Virus record (IMG/VR): IMGVR_UViG_3300045950_000325
Coordinates: 1-48,452 of that record
DNA from: a virus
Reading direction: 5' to 3' (one strand)
Length of the DNA: 48,452 bases
Part shown: one piece after another, positions 22,599 to 30,720 of the stretch
How positions within the stretch are numbered: the first letter of the stretch is position 1
How the letters are laid out: every line of letters starts with the position of its first letter
Position numbers and translations under genes: made by a program
Notes under the pieces: model-generated
Told to the model about the DNA's origin: nothing
Databases searched by the model: none
The model's input: only the letters and a program-made list of their open reading frames with translations

Positions 22599-23617
22599 TG
22601 GCCGTCTATTACAACGATTCCGACCCCGCGGCCTGTGCCTGGCTGCGGGAACTCATCGCCGCCGGCCACCTTCCGGCTGGCGAGGTGGACGAGCGATCCA
22701 TCCTCGATGTCGCCCCCGACGATCTGCGGGGCTTCACGCAATGCCATTTCTTCGCCGGCATCGGCGGCTGGCCTCATGCGCTGCGCCTTGCCGGCGTGCC
22801 CGAGGACCGGCCGGTCTGGACCGGTTCGCCGCCCTGCCAGCCATTCAGCCAGGCCGGGCAGCGCAAGGGACAGGACGATGACCGCCATCTTGCACCCGCC
22901 TTCCTGCGCCTCGTTGCCGCCTGCGGCCCCGGCCTCGTCTTCGGCGAGCAGGTCGCCAGCGCGGCAGTGCTCGGACCATCTGGCCGAGCGGTTGGAACAG
23001 CGCCTGAAGCTGCGGCTCCATGGGCGTGGTTCGACGCTCTGGCGGCTGACCTGGAAGCGACATCTTACGCCGTCGCGGCGGCCGATCTGCCGGCTGCGGG
23101 CATCGGCGCCCCGCATATCCGCCAGCGGCTGTTCTTCGGCGCCGTGGCCCTCGACGGCTCCGCAGGCAGGCTGGGCCACGGCCTCGGCCCGCGATCACAA
23201 GGACGGCGCGGAATGCCCGGCCGTGCCGATCAATGCGTTGCTCGGCCGTCAGGTCTGGCTGGCAGGCTGGCCGACGGCGATGGCCGGGTCGCCCGGCACG
23301 GAGAGATACAACGCGGCCGGCAATACCGATGCCAGCCGCAGGACGGTGGCGCTGCTGGCCAGGACGGGCCTCTCGTCAATCCCGCCGGGACCGGCGCGAC
23401 GGGTGGCGTCTGGGGCGATCCGGACTGGCTCCTCTGCCGGGATGGACGCTGGCGACCGGTTGAGCCCCGAACATTCCCGCTGGCTGATGGGATACCCGGC
23501 CGCATGGGGCTCTTGCGGGGCTACGGCAATGCGATCGTGCCGCCGCTCGCGGCGGAGTTCGTGACCGCGTTTCTGGAATGCCTGCCGGAGGGGAGCCGAT
23601 GCAGCAGAGCCGCCTGA
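22598..23617 (+). CDS. DNA cytosine-C5 methyltransferase
   Basis: 339-aa C5-cytosine methyltransferase. Motif I 'FFAGIGGWPHAL' lies at residues 51-62, motif IV 'GSPPCQPFSQAG' with catalytic Cys80, motif VI 'FGEQVAS' (EQV rather than ENV) near 118, motif VIII 'GAPHIRQRLFF' near 170, and motif X 'RGYGNAIVPPLAAEF' near 308. The variable region between VIII and X is the target-recognition part. Probably protects phage DNA. An unusual feature is that the +1 frame (22635-23564) is open for 309 codons and, from about 22960 on, has phrases resembling a phage methylase-associated protein family; see the separate finding. ATG overlaps the upstream methylase stop. Confidence 0.9.
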   Translation: MAVYYNDSDPAACAWLRELIAAGHLPAGEVDERSILDVAPDDLRGFTQCHFFAGIGGWPHALRLAGVPEDRPVWTGSPPCQPFSQAGQRKGQDDDRHLAPAFLRLVAACGPGLVFGEQVASAAVLGPSGRAVGTAPEAAAPWAWFDALAADLEATSYAVAAADLPAAGIGAPHIRQRLFFGAVALDGSAGRLGHGLGPRSQGRRGMPGRADQCVARPSGLAGRLADGDGRVARHGEIQRGRQYRCQPQDGGAAGQDGPLVNPAGTGATGGVWGDPDWLLCRDGRWRPVEPRTFPLADGIPGRMGLLRGYGNAIVPPLAAEFVTAFLECLPEGSRCSRAA

Positions 23618-23814
23618 TGTCGCTGGCCGAAGCCGCGACCAATGTCGTGGTCGGCTATGCGCTGGCCATCTCGACGCAGATCGTTGTCTTCCCGTGGTTC
23701 GGGATCAGGACCGGGCTGGCGGAGCATCTGACCATCGGCCTCGCCTTCGTCGGCGTTTCGCTGGCGCGCGGCTATCTGTTGCGCCGGCTGTTCGAACGCC
23801 TGCGGCGCGTCTGA
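23599..23814 (+). CDS. Small membrane protein (DUF7220-like)
   Basis: 71-aa protein with two predicted membrane helices: 'ATNVVVGYALAISTQIVVF' (residues about 13-32) and 'LTIGLAFVGVSLARGYLL' (about 45-62), and a positively charged C-terminus ('RRLFERLRRV'). Start at ATG 23599 with GGAGG seven bases upstream, overlapping the 3' end of the methyltransferase gene. The opening 'MQQSRLMSLAEAATN' is one I associate with DUF7220 proteins in phages and mobile elements. Function unknown. Confidence 0.82.
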   Translation: MQQSRLMSLAEAATNVVVGYALAISTQIVVFPWFGIRTGLAEHLTIGLAFVGVSLARGYLLRRLFERLRRV

Positions 23815-23858
23815 TCCAGCGGCTGGCGGTCCGGCTCCTGCGCTGATAGCCTTTGGGC

Positions 23859-24056
23859 ATGTCCGAAGGCTGGAAACATATCGAGGTCAACGATCACGGG
23901 ACCATCGTTGTCCTGCGTCCGATTTCGGAGGAGGGACGGGACTGGTTCGCGGAGCATGTCGGCGAACCGGAACCGGGCGGCATCTACATCTGCGAGCCGC
24001 GCATGGCGCAGGATATCCTGCAGGCCGCCGCCCGCGATCTGCTGTCGTGGCAATGA
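23859..24056 (+). CDS. Small hypothetical protein
   Basis: 65-aa acidic protein ('GTIVVLRPISEEGRDWFAEH', 'GGIYICEPRMAQDILQAAAR'), resembling small conserved phage proteins of Rhodobacterales. Start at ATG 23859; no strong ribosome-binding site is seen, and a TTG six bases earlier is also possible. Beta-rich N-terminal half and a helical end. It ends just before a terminator hairpin. Function unknown. Confidence 0.65.
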   Translation: MSEGWKHIEVNDHGTIVVLRPISEEGRDWFAEHVGEPEPGGIYICEPRMAQDILQAAARDLLSWQ

Positions 24057-24060
24057 GAAA

Positions 24061-24083
24061 CCGCCGCCCGGTCGGGGCGGCGG
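24061..24083. terminator. GC hairpin between convergent genes
   Basis: CCGCCGCCC (24061-24069) pairs with GGGCGGCGG (24075-24083) across a 5-base loop. On the minus strand it is followed by TTTCT, so it best serves the DUF3489 gene, which ends 21 bases away. It may also act on the plus-strand transcript of the 65-aa gene. Confidence 0.65.
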
Positions 24084-24104
24084 CGTAGCAATATCCCTTC
24101 GGGG

Positions 24105-24665
24105 TCAGGCGGCGGGAAGCCTATAGACTCGCCCGCGCCCCTCGACCTTCTCCGAGGTCACCTCGAGCCCGAGCTTCTTCTTCAGCGCCCCGGCGAACGC
24201 GCCGCGAATCGTGTGATGAGCCCATTCGAGCCCGGTGGCGATCTCCTCGATGGTCGCACCGTCCGGCGCGCGCAGCATGGCGATCAGGGCGGCCTGCTTG
24301 GTCCCCTCGCGCGGCGTGCGCGGCTTGGGCGCGGTTTCGGCCCCGGTGGGGGTGTTCGGTGCGAGCGCGTCCGGCGCGCCCACGGGCGCGGTGTGCGCGT
24401 CGTCGGGCTCGATGCCGATGGCGGCAAGGCCCGCGTCGGTGGCGACCAGCGTGGTGCCGTGGCCGTCGCCGGTCTCGCGCCACACGGGTTCGCCCTTGCG
24501 CAGGTCGGCGTCGACCTCCTGCAGGAACCCCTTGGCGAGCATCCCGCCGACTACCTTGGCGGCGGCCCCGCCGCGCAGGCTCTCGGGCAGCGGCAGGGCA
24601 ATGTGCTCGGGTCGCCGAGCGGCGGCGGTGAGGATGATGGCTTGGTTGTCGGAAAGCTTGGTCAT
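24105..24665 (-). CDS. DUF3489 domain protein
   Basis: 186-aa protein. The C-terminal 75 residues ('GTKQAALIAMLRAPDGATIE', then 'WAHHTIRGAFAGALKKKLGL' and 'RGRVYRLP') are the DUF3489 domain, a winged-helix-like fold. The N-terminal part ('TKLSDNQAIILTAAARR') begins as DUF3489 proteins do. The two are joined by a Pro/Ala/Thr linker ('PTGAETAPKPRTPREG'). DUF3489 proteins are frequent in alphaproteobacterial phages; a DNA-binding regulator is a reasonable guess. On the minus strand with two small genes further right, it forms an accessory cluster opposite the late operon. Confidence 0.9.
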   Translation of the reverse strand: MTKLSDNQAIILTAAARRPEHIALPLPESLRGGAAAKVVGGMLAKGFLQEVDADLRKGEPVWRETGDGHGTTLVATDAGLAAIGIEPDDAHTAPVGAPDALAPNTPTGAETAPKPRTPREGTKQAALIAMLRAPDGATIEEIATGLEWAHHTIRGAFAGALKKKLGLEVTSEKVEGRGRVYRLPAA

Positions 24666-24759
24666 CTGGGGTCTCCGTAGTCGGGCCCGCGTGATGCGGC
24701 GCCTTCTACGACCCCGAGCCGCGCAGGGCGCGCGGCGGGATTTCCGGCAGTGCCGGAGA

Positions 24760-25029
24760 TCAGCGGGCGTGTTCGCCCTCGCCGAAAGCGCTGTCGGTAA
24801 TGCGCTTCAAGAGGCTGGCGTAGTGTTCGAGGGTACCGACCATGGCCCAGCCCACCTCGTCGGGGTGGCAGTTGAAATGGTCGTCGCTGAGCGCCTGCAG
24901 GCGGGCGAGCATCTCGTCGATCTCCGCCTTCTTGCCGATGAAGGCGTTCAGGGCCGCTTCCTTTTTGCGCCGGGCCTTCTCGGCGCGGAGTTCATGGTGC
25001 GAGGTTGTGATCGGGTTCAGGCGGGTCAT
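24760..25029 (-). CDS. Small hypothetical protein
   Basis: 89-aa charged, helical protein ('ELRAEKARRKKEAALNAFIG', then 'AEIDEMLARLQALSDDH' and 'EVGWAMVGTLEHYASLLKRI') with coiled-coil character in the first half. No motif recognised. It is the middle of three minus-strand genes between the methylase block and the terminase genes. A purine-rich GGAGGAGCGACC precedes its ATG, a strong ribosome-binding site, which supports translation. Function unknown. Confidence 0.8.
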   Translation of the reverse strand: MTRLNPITTSHHELRAEKARRKKEAALNAFIGKKAEIDEMLARLQALSDDHFNCHPDEVGWAMVGTLEHYASLLKRITDSAFGEGEHAR

Positions 25030-25050
25030 GGTCGCTCCTCCTTCGGCGGC

Positions 25051-25272
25051 TCAGAGCAGGGCCATCTCGGCCAGCACGGCGGTGGCGCGGGCAAGCTGGG
25101 CGGTGGGCAGTTCGATCTTGATGTGCGAGATCACATCCGATGCTTCGGCCTTGATGCCATCCTCGCGCAGTTCGGCCTCGATCGTCTCGGCGATGGCGTC
25201 CTTGCGGCTGAGGTCGAAGTGCGCCGGCAAGGCGGCATAGTCGAGGCGGATGGTGGTGATGGCCATGGTCAT
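25051..25272 (-). CDS. Small hypothetical protein
   Basis: 73-aa protein from ATG 25272 (GGAG nine bases upstream; a second ATG at 25266 is also possible). It looks like a small alpha/beta fold ('ITTIRLDYAALPAHFDLSRK', 'ASDVISHIKIELPTAQLARA'). Its ATG faces the terminase small-subunit gene across a 113-base divergent gap (25273-25385), which is relatively AT-rich and should carry the late promoter and the promoter for this minus-strand cluster. Family not recognised. Confidence 0.78.
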   Translation of the reverse strand: MTMAITTIRLDYAALPAHFDLSRKDAIAETIEAELREDGIKAEASDVISHIKIELPTAQLARATAVLAEMALL

Positions 25273-25385
25273 GGGCAGGCTCCGTGGGCGGGTTGCATCG
25301 TTGTCCTGCATCCGTGTTCGCTCTGTCCGCGATGCTTATCCACGTAAATCAAGCGTATGAATCTGAATGATAATCGGAGCCGCGG

Positions 25386-26027
25386 ATGCAGGGCATGAGC
25401 GAACGCCACTACGCCGCCCATGCCGGGTTGTCGCGGGGCGCCATCCAGAAGGCGAAGGCGGCCGAGCGGCTGGTCCTCTATCCCGACGGCAGCATCAATG
25501 CGGACGCCAGCGACGCTCGGCGAGCGGAAACCACCGACCCGTCCAAGACCCGCAAGCCGCCCGCGCCGAAGCTGAAGCCTGTCCCCGAGGCGGCGCGCCC
25601 GTCGTCGGTTGGCGCTGCACCCGCCAGGCTGAAGCCGGTGCCGGAGGCCGCCGTCGCGGCCGTCGGCGAGACCCTGCGGGAAGAGGGGCTTGCGGCGCCG
25701 GCGGTCGGGGGCGGCACGACCTTCCTGCAGGCCAAGACGGCGAACGAGGTGCTGAAAGCCCAGGAACGCCGCATCCGGCTGCAAAAGCTGAAGGGCGAGT
25801 TGGTCGACCGCGCCCGCGCCGAAACACTGATGTTCCGCCTTGCCCGCGAGGAACGCGATGCCTGGGTGACCTGGCCGTCCCGGGTGGCGGCGCTGATGGC
25901 CTCGGAACTGGCGGCGGCCTTGGGTGGGGGCATCGCAGTGGAGGCGGCGCTGATGCAGAAGGTTCTCGAATCCCATGTTCGCGCCCAGCTCGACAGCCTT
26001 GCCGAGGTTCGAACGGGCATTGGATGA
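25386..26027 (+). CDS. Terminase small subunit
   Basis: 213-aa protein at the start of the late operon, directly followed by and overlapping the large terminase. The N-terminus 'SERHYAAHAGLSRGAIQKAK' is a winged-helix/HTH of the Nu1 type, which binds phage DNA at the packaging site. A Pro/Lys-rich linker contains a duplicated phrase LKPVPEAA (near residues 62 and 82). The C-terminus 'AQERRIRLQKLKGELVDRAR' and the helices after it ('EERDAWVTWPSRVAALMASE') are typical of GpA-partner small subunits, where this region contacts the large subunit. GGAG six bases before ATG 25386. Confidence 0.87.
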   Translation: MQGMSERHYAAHAGLSRGAIQKAKAAERLVLYPDGSINADASDARRAETTDPSKTRKPPAPKLKPVPEAARPSSVGAAPARLKPVPEAAVAAVGETLREEGLAAPAVGGGTTFLQAKTANEVLKAQERRIRLQKLKGELVDRARAETLMFRLAREERDAWVTWPSRVAALMASELAAALGGGIAVEAALMQKVLESHVRAQLDSLAEVRTGIG

Positions 26028-27960
26028 CGACATCCTGGCCTTCGACGGCGCGCGGGACCTGCTGCGCGCCTGGTCGCAGGGCATCCGGCCCGACCCGGAC
26101 CTGACGGTCTCGGAATGGGCCGACCGGCACCGCTGGCTCTCATCCCGCGCCTCGGCTGAGCCGGGCCGGTATCGGACGGTGCGCACGCCCTACATGCGCG
26201 AGATCATGGATGCGCTCTCGCCCGGCAGTCCGCTGCAGCGGGTGGTGCTCATGAAGGCGGCGCAGGTGGGCGCGACAGAAGCGGGCAACTGCTTCATCGG
26301 CTTTGTCATGCATCACGCTCCGGGGCCGATGCTGGCGGTCCAGCCGACGGTGGAACTGGCCAAGCGCAATTCGCGCCAGCGGATCGACCCGCTGATCGAG
26401 GAAAGCCCGGAGCTGCGGGCAAAGGTCAAACCGGCGCGTTCGCGCGATGCGGGCAATACGATGCTGTCCAAGGAATTCGCCGGTGGCATCCTGATCATGA
26501 CTGGTGCGAATTCCGCCGTGGGCCTGCGCTCCACCCCGGCGCGGTATCTGTTTCTGGACGAGGTCGACGCCTATCCGGCCTCGGCTGATGAAGAGGGTGA
26601 TCCGGTGACGCTGGCGGAGGCGCGCTCGCTCACCTTTGCCCATCGGCGCAAGATCTTCCTTGCCTCGACCCCCACGATCCGGGGGCTGAGCCGGATCGAG
26701 CGGGAATTCGAGGCCAGCGACCAGCGGCGGTTCTTCGTGCCATGCCCACATTGCCGCCATCGCCAATGGCTGAAGTTCGACCGGCTGCGCTGGCAGAAGG
26801 GGAGCCCCGAGACAGCGGAATACCACTGCGAGGGCTGTGATCAGCCCATCGCCGAGCATCACAAGACGGCCATGCTGGCCGCGGGCGAATGGCGTGCGAC
26901 GGCAACCGGGGCAGACCCGCTGACGGTCGGCTATCACCTCTCGGCGCTCTACTCGCCCATCGGCTGGCTGGCCTGGTCGGGGATCGCACGGTCCTGGGAG
27001 GCAGCACAGGGCAGCGACGAGGCGCTGCGGGCATTCCGGAACACGATCCTCGGCGAGACCTGGTTCGAGAGTGGCGAAGCCCCGGACTGGCAGCGGCTCC
27101 ACGACCGGCGCGAGGACTGGAAGCCCGGCACGGTGCCTGCGGGCGGGCTGTTCCTGACCGCCGGGGCGGATGTGCAGAAGGACCGGATCGAGGTTGACGT
27201 CTGGGCCTGGGGCCGCGGCCTCGAAAGCTGGCTGATCGACCATCTCGTGATCGAGGGCGGCCCGGGTGATGCGGGGTGCTGGCAGAAGCTGACCGACCTT
27301 CTGGGCCGGGTGTGGGCGCATGAAAGCGGCCAGCACCTGACCATCGCGAAGCTGGCCATCGACACAGGCTACGAGACCAGCGCGGTCTATGCCTGGGCGC
27401 GCCAGGTCGGCTTTGGCCAGGTCGCCCCGGTGAAGGGGCTCGAGGGCTTCAACCGCTCGAGCCCTGTCACCGGTCCGACCTATGTCGATGCCACCGTTGG
27501 TGGCAAGCGTCTGCGCCGCGGCGTGCGGCTCTGGACGGTTGCCACTTCGACCTTCAAGGCGGAAACCTACCGCTTCCTGCGGCAGGATCGACCGACGAGG
27601 GAAGAGATCACGGCTGGTGCCGCGTTCCCGGCGGGAACCGTGCATCTGCCGGACTGGGTCGACAGCGAATGGCTGAAACAGCTGACCGCCGAGCAGTTGG
27701 TGACGGTGAAGACCAGGCGCGGGTTCACGAAGCTCGAATGGCAGAAACTGCGCGAGCGCAACGAGGCGCTTGACTGCCGGGTCTATGCCCGCGCCGCCGC
27801 CTGGATCGCTGGGGCCGATCGCTGGCCGGAAGCCCGGTGGCAGGAGCTGGAGCGACAGCTGGTCGTGGCGGGGGAAAGGAACGCGGGTGACGCGCCCCCG
27901 AAGCAACCAGCACGACCGTCGGCGCGCCGGCGGACGGTGCGGTCGAGCTACATGGGGTGA
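25975..27960 (+). CDS. Terminase large subunit, GpA family
   Basis: 661-aa packaging motor and nuclease of the lambda GpA type. It starts inside the small-subunit gene (53-base overlap). N-terminal 'SEWADRHRWLSSRASAEPGR' is the classic GpA opening. The ATPase has 'MKAAQVGATEAGNCF' (the family's divergent Walker A) near residue 100 and 'YLFLDEVDAYP' (Walker B) near 193, with 'FLASTPTIRGLSRIE' as the coupling motif. A zinc-like 'CPHCRHRQW...CEGC' lies near 260-285. The nuclease domain follows ('LTAGADVQKDRIEVDVWAWG', 'LAIDTGYETSAVYAW'). It would package DNA from concatemers. No inactivating change seen. Confidence 0.95.
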   Translation: MFAPSSTALPRFERALDDDILAFDGARDLLRAWSQGIRPDPDLTVSEWADRHRWLSSRASAEPGRYRTVRTPYMREIMDALSPGSPLQRVVLMKAAQVGATEAGNCFIGFVMHHAPGPMLAVQPTVELAKRNSRQRIDPLIEESPELRAKVKPARSRDAGNTMLSKEFAGGILIMTGANSAVGLRSTPARYLFLDEVDAYPASADEEGDPVTLAEARSLTFAHRRKIFLASTPTIRGLSRIEREFEASDQRRFFVPCPHCRHRQWLKFDRLRWQKGSPETAEYHCEGCDQPIAEHHKTAMLAAGEWRATATGADPLTVGYHLSALYSPIGWLAWSGIARSWEAAQGSDEALRAFRNTILGETWFESGEAPDWQRLHDRREDWKPGTVPAGGLFLTAGADVQKDRIEVDVWAWGRGLESWLIDHLVIEGGPGDAGCWQKLTDLLGRVWAHESGQHLTIAKLAIDTGYETSAVYAWARQVGFGQVAPVKGLEGFNRSSPVTGPTYVDATVGGKRLRRGVRLWTVATSTFKAETYRFLRQDRPTREEITAGAAFPAGTVHLPDWVDSEWLKQLTAEQLVTVKTRRGFTKLEWQKLRERNEALDCRVYARAAAWIAGADRWPEARWQELERQLVVAGERNAGDAPPKQPARPSARRRTVRSSYMG

Positions 27961-27970
27961 TGCCGAGGGC

Positions 27971-28864
27971 TCACTGCAGGCAGCATTTCTTGAACTTCTT
28001 GCCGCTGCCACAGGGGCAAGGATCGTTTCGGCCAACTGACGGCGCCGGGTTACGCCAGAAATTGGCCATGGGAATCACACGCGGGTCCGGGTTTTCCTTC
28101 TGTGCCTTCTGCTTCTCGAAATAGGCGTCGGTGTAGCAGTACCATCGCGACAGCTCCTCGACTGCGTCCTCGATCAGGCCATGGCGATAGCGGCGATTGG
28201 CGGAAATGCTCCCGGCTGCGCGCGTGGCTTCCAGATCGGCGAGGAAATCAGAAAAGCTGCAGTAATCCTTCGGGATTTGCCCCTTGTCGAAGATCGTGCG
28301 CACGGCGTCGGTCATGTCCTCCAGCCCCAGGTCGGCCACAGCCTCGGTCCAGCCGATCAGCAGATCGGCCGGGGCTTTGGGCTGACGGGCAAGGAAATTG
28401 CGGATGAAGCTCTCGACCACCGGCCGTCGCGCAGGGTGCAGCTCCGCCAGCAGGACAAGGGCGCTCATCATTGCACTGCGGGCGAAATCATCAGCGCGCA
28501 GGTCCATGATTGCCTCGAACAACGGCTCGAGATCGCCATCGAAGGTTCCCGCGATCATGCGAAACGCGCTTTCGGTTACCGCGTCGCCAAGCGTCGCATC
28601 GAGCGTCCGGGGCGAGCGGCGCATCAGGCGCAGAAGCGGGCGGTAAGCGCGTGTCTCGCGCCATTGCGCAAGCAGATAGACGATCGGGATCAGGGCCATC
28701 AGATCGGCATCCGCCATGGCGCCGGATCGCTGCTGACTGACCCGATCGAGCAGATCGACGAAGATCGGCGCCATCGCATCGCGCTGCGCCGAGGCGGCGG
28801 CCATGGCCTCCTTGGGGAAAATGTCGTTTCGCGAAAGATCGCGCAGGATTTCGGTGGGGGTCAT
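27971..28864 (-). CDS. DUF1186/SEC-C motif protein (accessory gene in the late operon)
   Basis: 297-aa protein on the minus strand between terminase and gpW-like genes. Starting at ATG 28864 (GGAAG seven bases upstream) it opens 'MTPTEILRDLSRNDIFPKEA', the pattern of DUF1186 proteins, which are all-helical repeats. The last 16 residues, 'GRNDPCPCGSGKKFKKCC', are the SEC-C zinc-binding tail also found at the end of SecA. SEC-C tails bind zinc and contact SecB or ribosomes in SecA; the role in DUF1186 proteins is unknown. The gene is oriented against all its neighbours and fits the pattern of a moron. Its stop lies ten bases from the terminase stop. Confidence 0.9.
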   Translation of the reverse strand: MTPTEILRDLSRNDIFPKEAMAAASAQRDAMAPIFVDLLDRVSQQRSGAMADADLMALIPIVYLLAQWRETRAYRPLLRLMRRSPRTLDATLGDAVTESAFRMIAGTFDGDLEPLFEAIMDLRADDFARSAMMSALVLLAELHPARRPVVESFIRNFLARQPKAPADLLIGWTEAVADLGLEDMTDAVRTIFDKGQIPKDYCSFSDFLADLEATRAAGSISANRRYRHGLIEDAVEELSRWYCYTDAYFEKQKAQKENPDPRVIPMANFWRNPAPSVGRNDPCPCGSGKKFKKCCLQ

Positions 28865-28929
28865 GGATTCGCTTCCAGCAGGCGACAAGGCCCTCAGATG
28901 AAACAGGTCACAGGGACGGGTCAACTCGC

Positions 28930-29145
28930 ATGCCGACAATCACGGAACTCCGCGCCCGCCGCGAGGCGCTGGCCGCGCAGCGCGCCTCGGGCGTGGCACG
29001 GGTCAGCTATGACGGCAAGACCGTGGATTATCGCAGCGTGGCGGAGATCGACCGGGCCATCGAGGTGCTGGATCGCGAGATCGCCTCGGCCGAGGGACGG
29101 CGGATTGTGCGGCAGGTGCGCGTCATGACCGACAAGGGGCTCTGA
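28930..29145 (+). CDS. gpW-like head-tail connector protein
   Basis: 71-aa protein ('MPTITELRARREALAAQRAS', 'YRSVAEIDRAIEVLDREIAS') matching the gpW family by length, helix-strand-helix layout and position between terminase and portal, where lambda W lies. gpW plugs the filled head and prepares it for tail joining. No strong ribosome-binding site is seen; the divergent accessory gene starts 66 bases upstream, so this gene has been separated from its terminase partner by the insertion. Confidence 0.85.
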   Translation: MPTITELRARREALAAQRASGVARVSYDGKTVDYRSVAEIDRAIEVLDREIASAEGRRIVRQVRVMTDKGL

Positions 29146-29147
29146 GC

Positions 29148-30716
29148 ATGGGTCTGTTCGACAGGTTCCGCCGCGGGGCCGTTGCTGGCGGGGCGACCGG
29201 TGGCCCTGCGTCCTCCGGGCTTACGCGGCTCCCCCGGAGCCACGGTCCCTCCGGACTGCGCGCCCGGCTCGAAGGGTCCATGGCGAGGCGACGGCTCAAG
29301 GGCTGGAATCCGCCGCTCGAGAACATCAACGCGCTGGTGGCCTCGGGTGGACCGCGCCTTCTGGCCCGTGCCCGCGAACTGGTGGTGACCAACGGCTACG
29401 CGGCGAATGCTTGCGAGGCCTTTGCGGCGAACCTGGTCGGTGACGGGATCAAGCCCTCGTCGCTGATCGAGGATGCGGACCTGCGCGAACGAGTCCAGAA
29501 GCTCTGGCTGGCCTGGACGGACGAGGCCGATGCGGACGGGCTGACCGACTTCTACGGGCTGCAGGCCATGGTCGCGCGCGAGATGTTCGTCGCGGGCGAG
29601 TGCTTTGTCCGACTGCGCCCGCGTCGGCCCGAGGATGGTCTCATGGTGCCCATGCAGTTGCAGCTTCTCCAGTCCGAGATGCTGCCCTTCGAGAAGACCG
29701 AGACAGCCGCCAACGGCAACCGCATCCGCTGCGGGATCGAATTCGACGCAATCGGGCGGCGCGTGGCTTATCACTTCCGCCGCCGCCATCCGGGCGACAG
29801 CACGGACCAGCGGGTGGCGGTGCCGGATACAGTCCGCGTCCCGGCCGGGGACGTTCTGCATATCTACCGGCCCATAGATGCCGGCCAGATCCGGGGCCTT
29901 CCGCATGTGGCACCCGCCATGGTGCGGCTGTTCCTGCTCGACCAGTACGATGACGCGGAGCTTGACCGGAAGAAGACCGCGGCAATGTTCGCGGGCTTTA
30001 TCACCAAGACCGCGCCGGAAGAGCCGATGCTGGGCGAAGGCGCCGCCGATCCTGACGGCGCCGCGATCGCCAGCCTCGAGCCCGGCACGATGCAGGTCCT
30101 GCTGCCGGGAGAGGACGTGAAGTTCTCGAGCCCGGCCGATGTGGGCGGGGGTTACGAGGCCTTCCAGTACCGCACCTTGCTCGCCGTCTCGGCATCGCTG
30201 GGGCTGCCCTATCACCTCGTGACCGGCGATGTGCGGCAGGCGAACTACTCGAGCCTTCGGGCCGAACTGGTGGAGTTCCGTCGCCGCATCGGGCAGCTGC
30301 AGCATGGCGTGATCGTGCACCAGTTCTGCCGTCCGATCTGGGCGCGCTGGATGGAGACGGCGGCGCTCGCGGGCGCGCTCGATCTGCCCGGGTTTGCCGC
30401 CGCACCCGGCCGGTTCCGCGCCGCGCAATGGATCCCGCCGCGCTGGGACTGGGTCGATCCCTTGAAGGATATCCAGGCACAGGTCCTGGCGATGGAGGCC
30501 GGAATCACCTCGCGGCGCAAGGTGGTCGAGGCCACCGGCTATGACGTCGAGGAGGTCGACCGCGAGAACGCCGCCGATGCCCGGCGGTCGGCCGAACTGG
30601 GCCTCCGATACCGGACCAGCCCCGGCGAGGCGCAAGGCGCACGGGCCACGCCCACAAGGCTGCCCGACCCGGACACCGATGGGTCCGGCGCGGACGCTGA
30701 ACCCGAACAGGAGTGA
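29148..30716 (+). CDS. Portal protein, lambda family
   Basis: 522-aa portal forming the head vertex through which DNA enters. Family landmarks: 'NALVASGGPRLLARARELVV', 'NGYAANACEAFAANLVGDGI', 'VAGECFVRLRPR', 'IYRPIDAGQIRGLPHVAPAM' and 'YSSLRAELVEFRRRIGQLQ' near residue 370, all typical of the lambda portal family. The acidic, disordered C-terminal 45 residues ('PTRLPDPDTDGSGADAEPEQ') are likewise usual. Starts two bases after the gpW-like stop. The next gene is four bases downstream, so the head genes are tightly packed here. Confidence 0.95.
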   Translation: MGLFDRFRRGAVAGGATGGPASSGLTRLPRSHGPSGLRARLEGSMARRRLKGWNPPLENINALVASGGPRLLARARELVVTNGYAANACEAFAANLVGDGIKPSSLIEDADLRERVQKLWLAWTDEADADGLTDFYGLQAMVAREMFVAGECFVRLRPRRPEDGLMVPMQLQLLQSEMLPFEKTETAANGNRIRCGIEFDAIGRRVAYHFRRRHPGDSTDQRVAVPDTVRVPAGDVLHIYRPIDAGQIRGLPHVAPAMVRLFLLDQYDDAELDRKKTAAMFAGFITKTAPEEPMLGEGAADPDGAAIASLEPGTMQVLLPGEDVKFSSPADVGGGYEAFQYRTLLAVSASLGLPYHLVTGDVRQANYSSLRAELVEFRRRIGQLQHGVIVHQFCRPIWARWMETAALAGALDLPGFAAAPGRFRAAQWIPPRWDWVDPLKDIQAQVLAMEAGITSRRKVVEATGYDVEEVDRENAADARRSAELGLRYRTSPGEAQGARATPTRLPDPDTDGSGADAEPEQE

Positions 30717-30720
30717 CAGG

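Noticed and set aside
25369-25374. GATAAT as a -10 box for the late operon
   Set aside because: It lies immediately before the ribosome-binding site of the terminase small subunit, too close for a normal transcript start.
25559-25650. Repeated LKPVPEAA-coding segment in the terminase small subunit gene as a mobile repeat
   Set aside because: Two short in-frame copies in a Pro-rich linker are better explained as local duplication within the protein.
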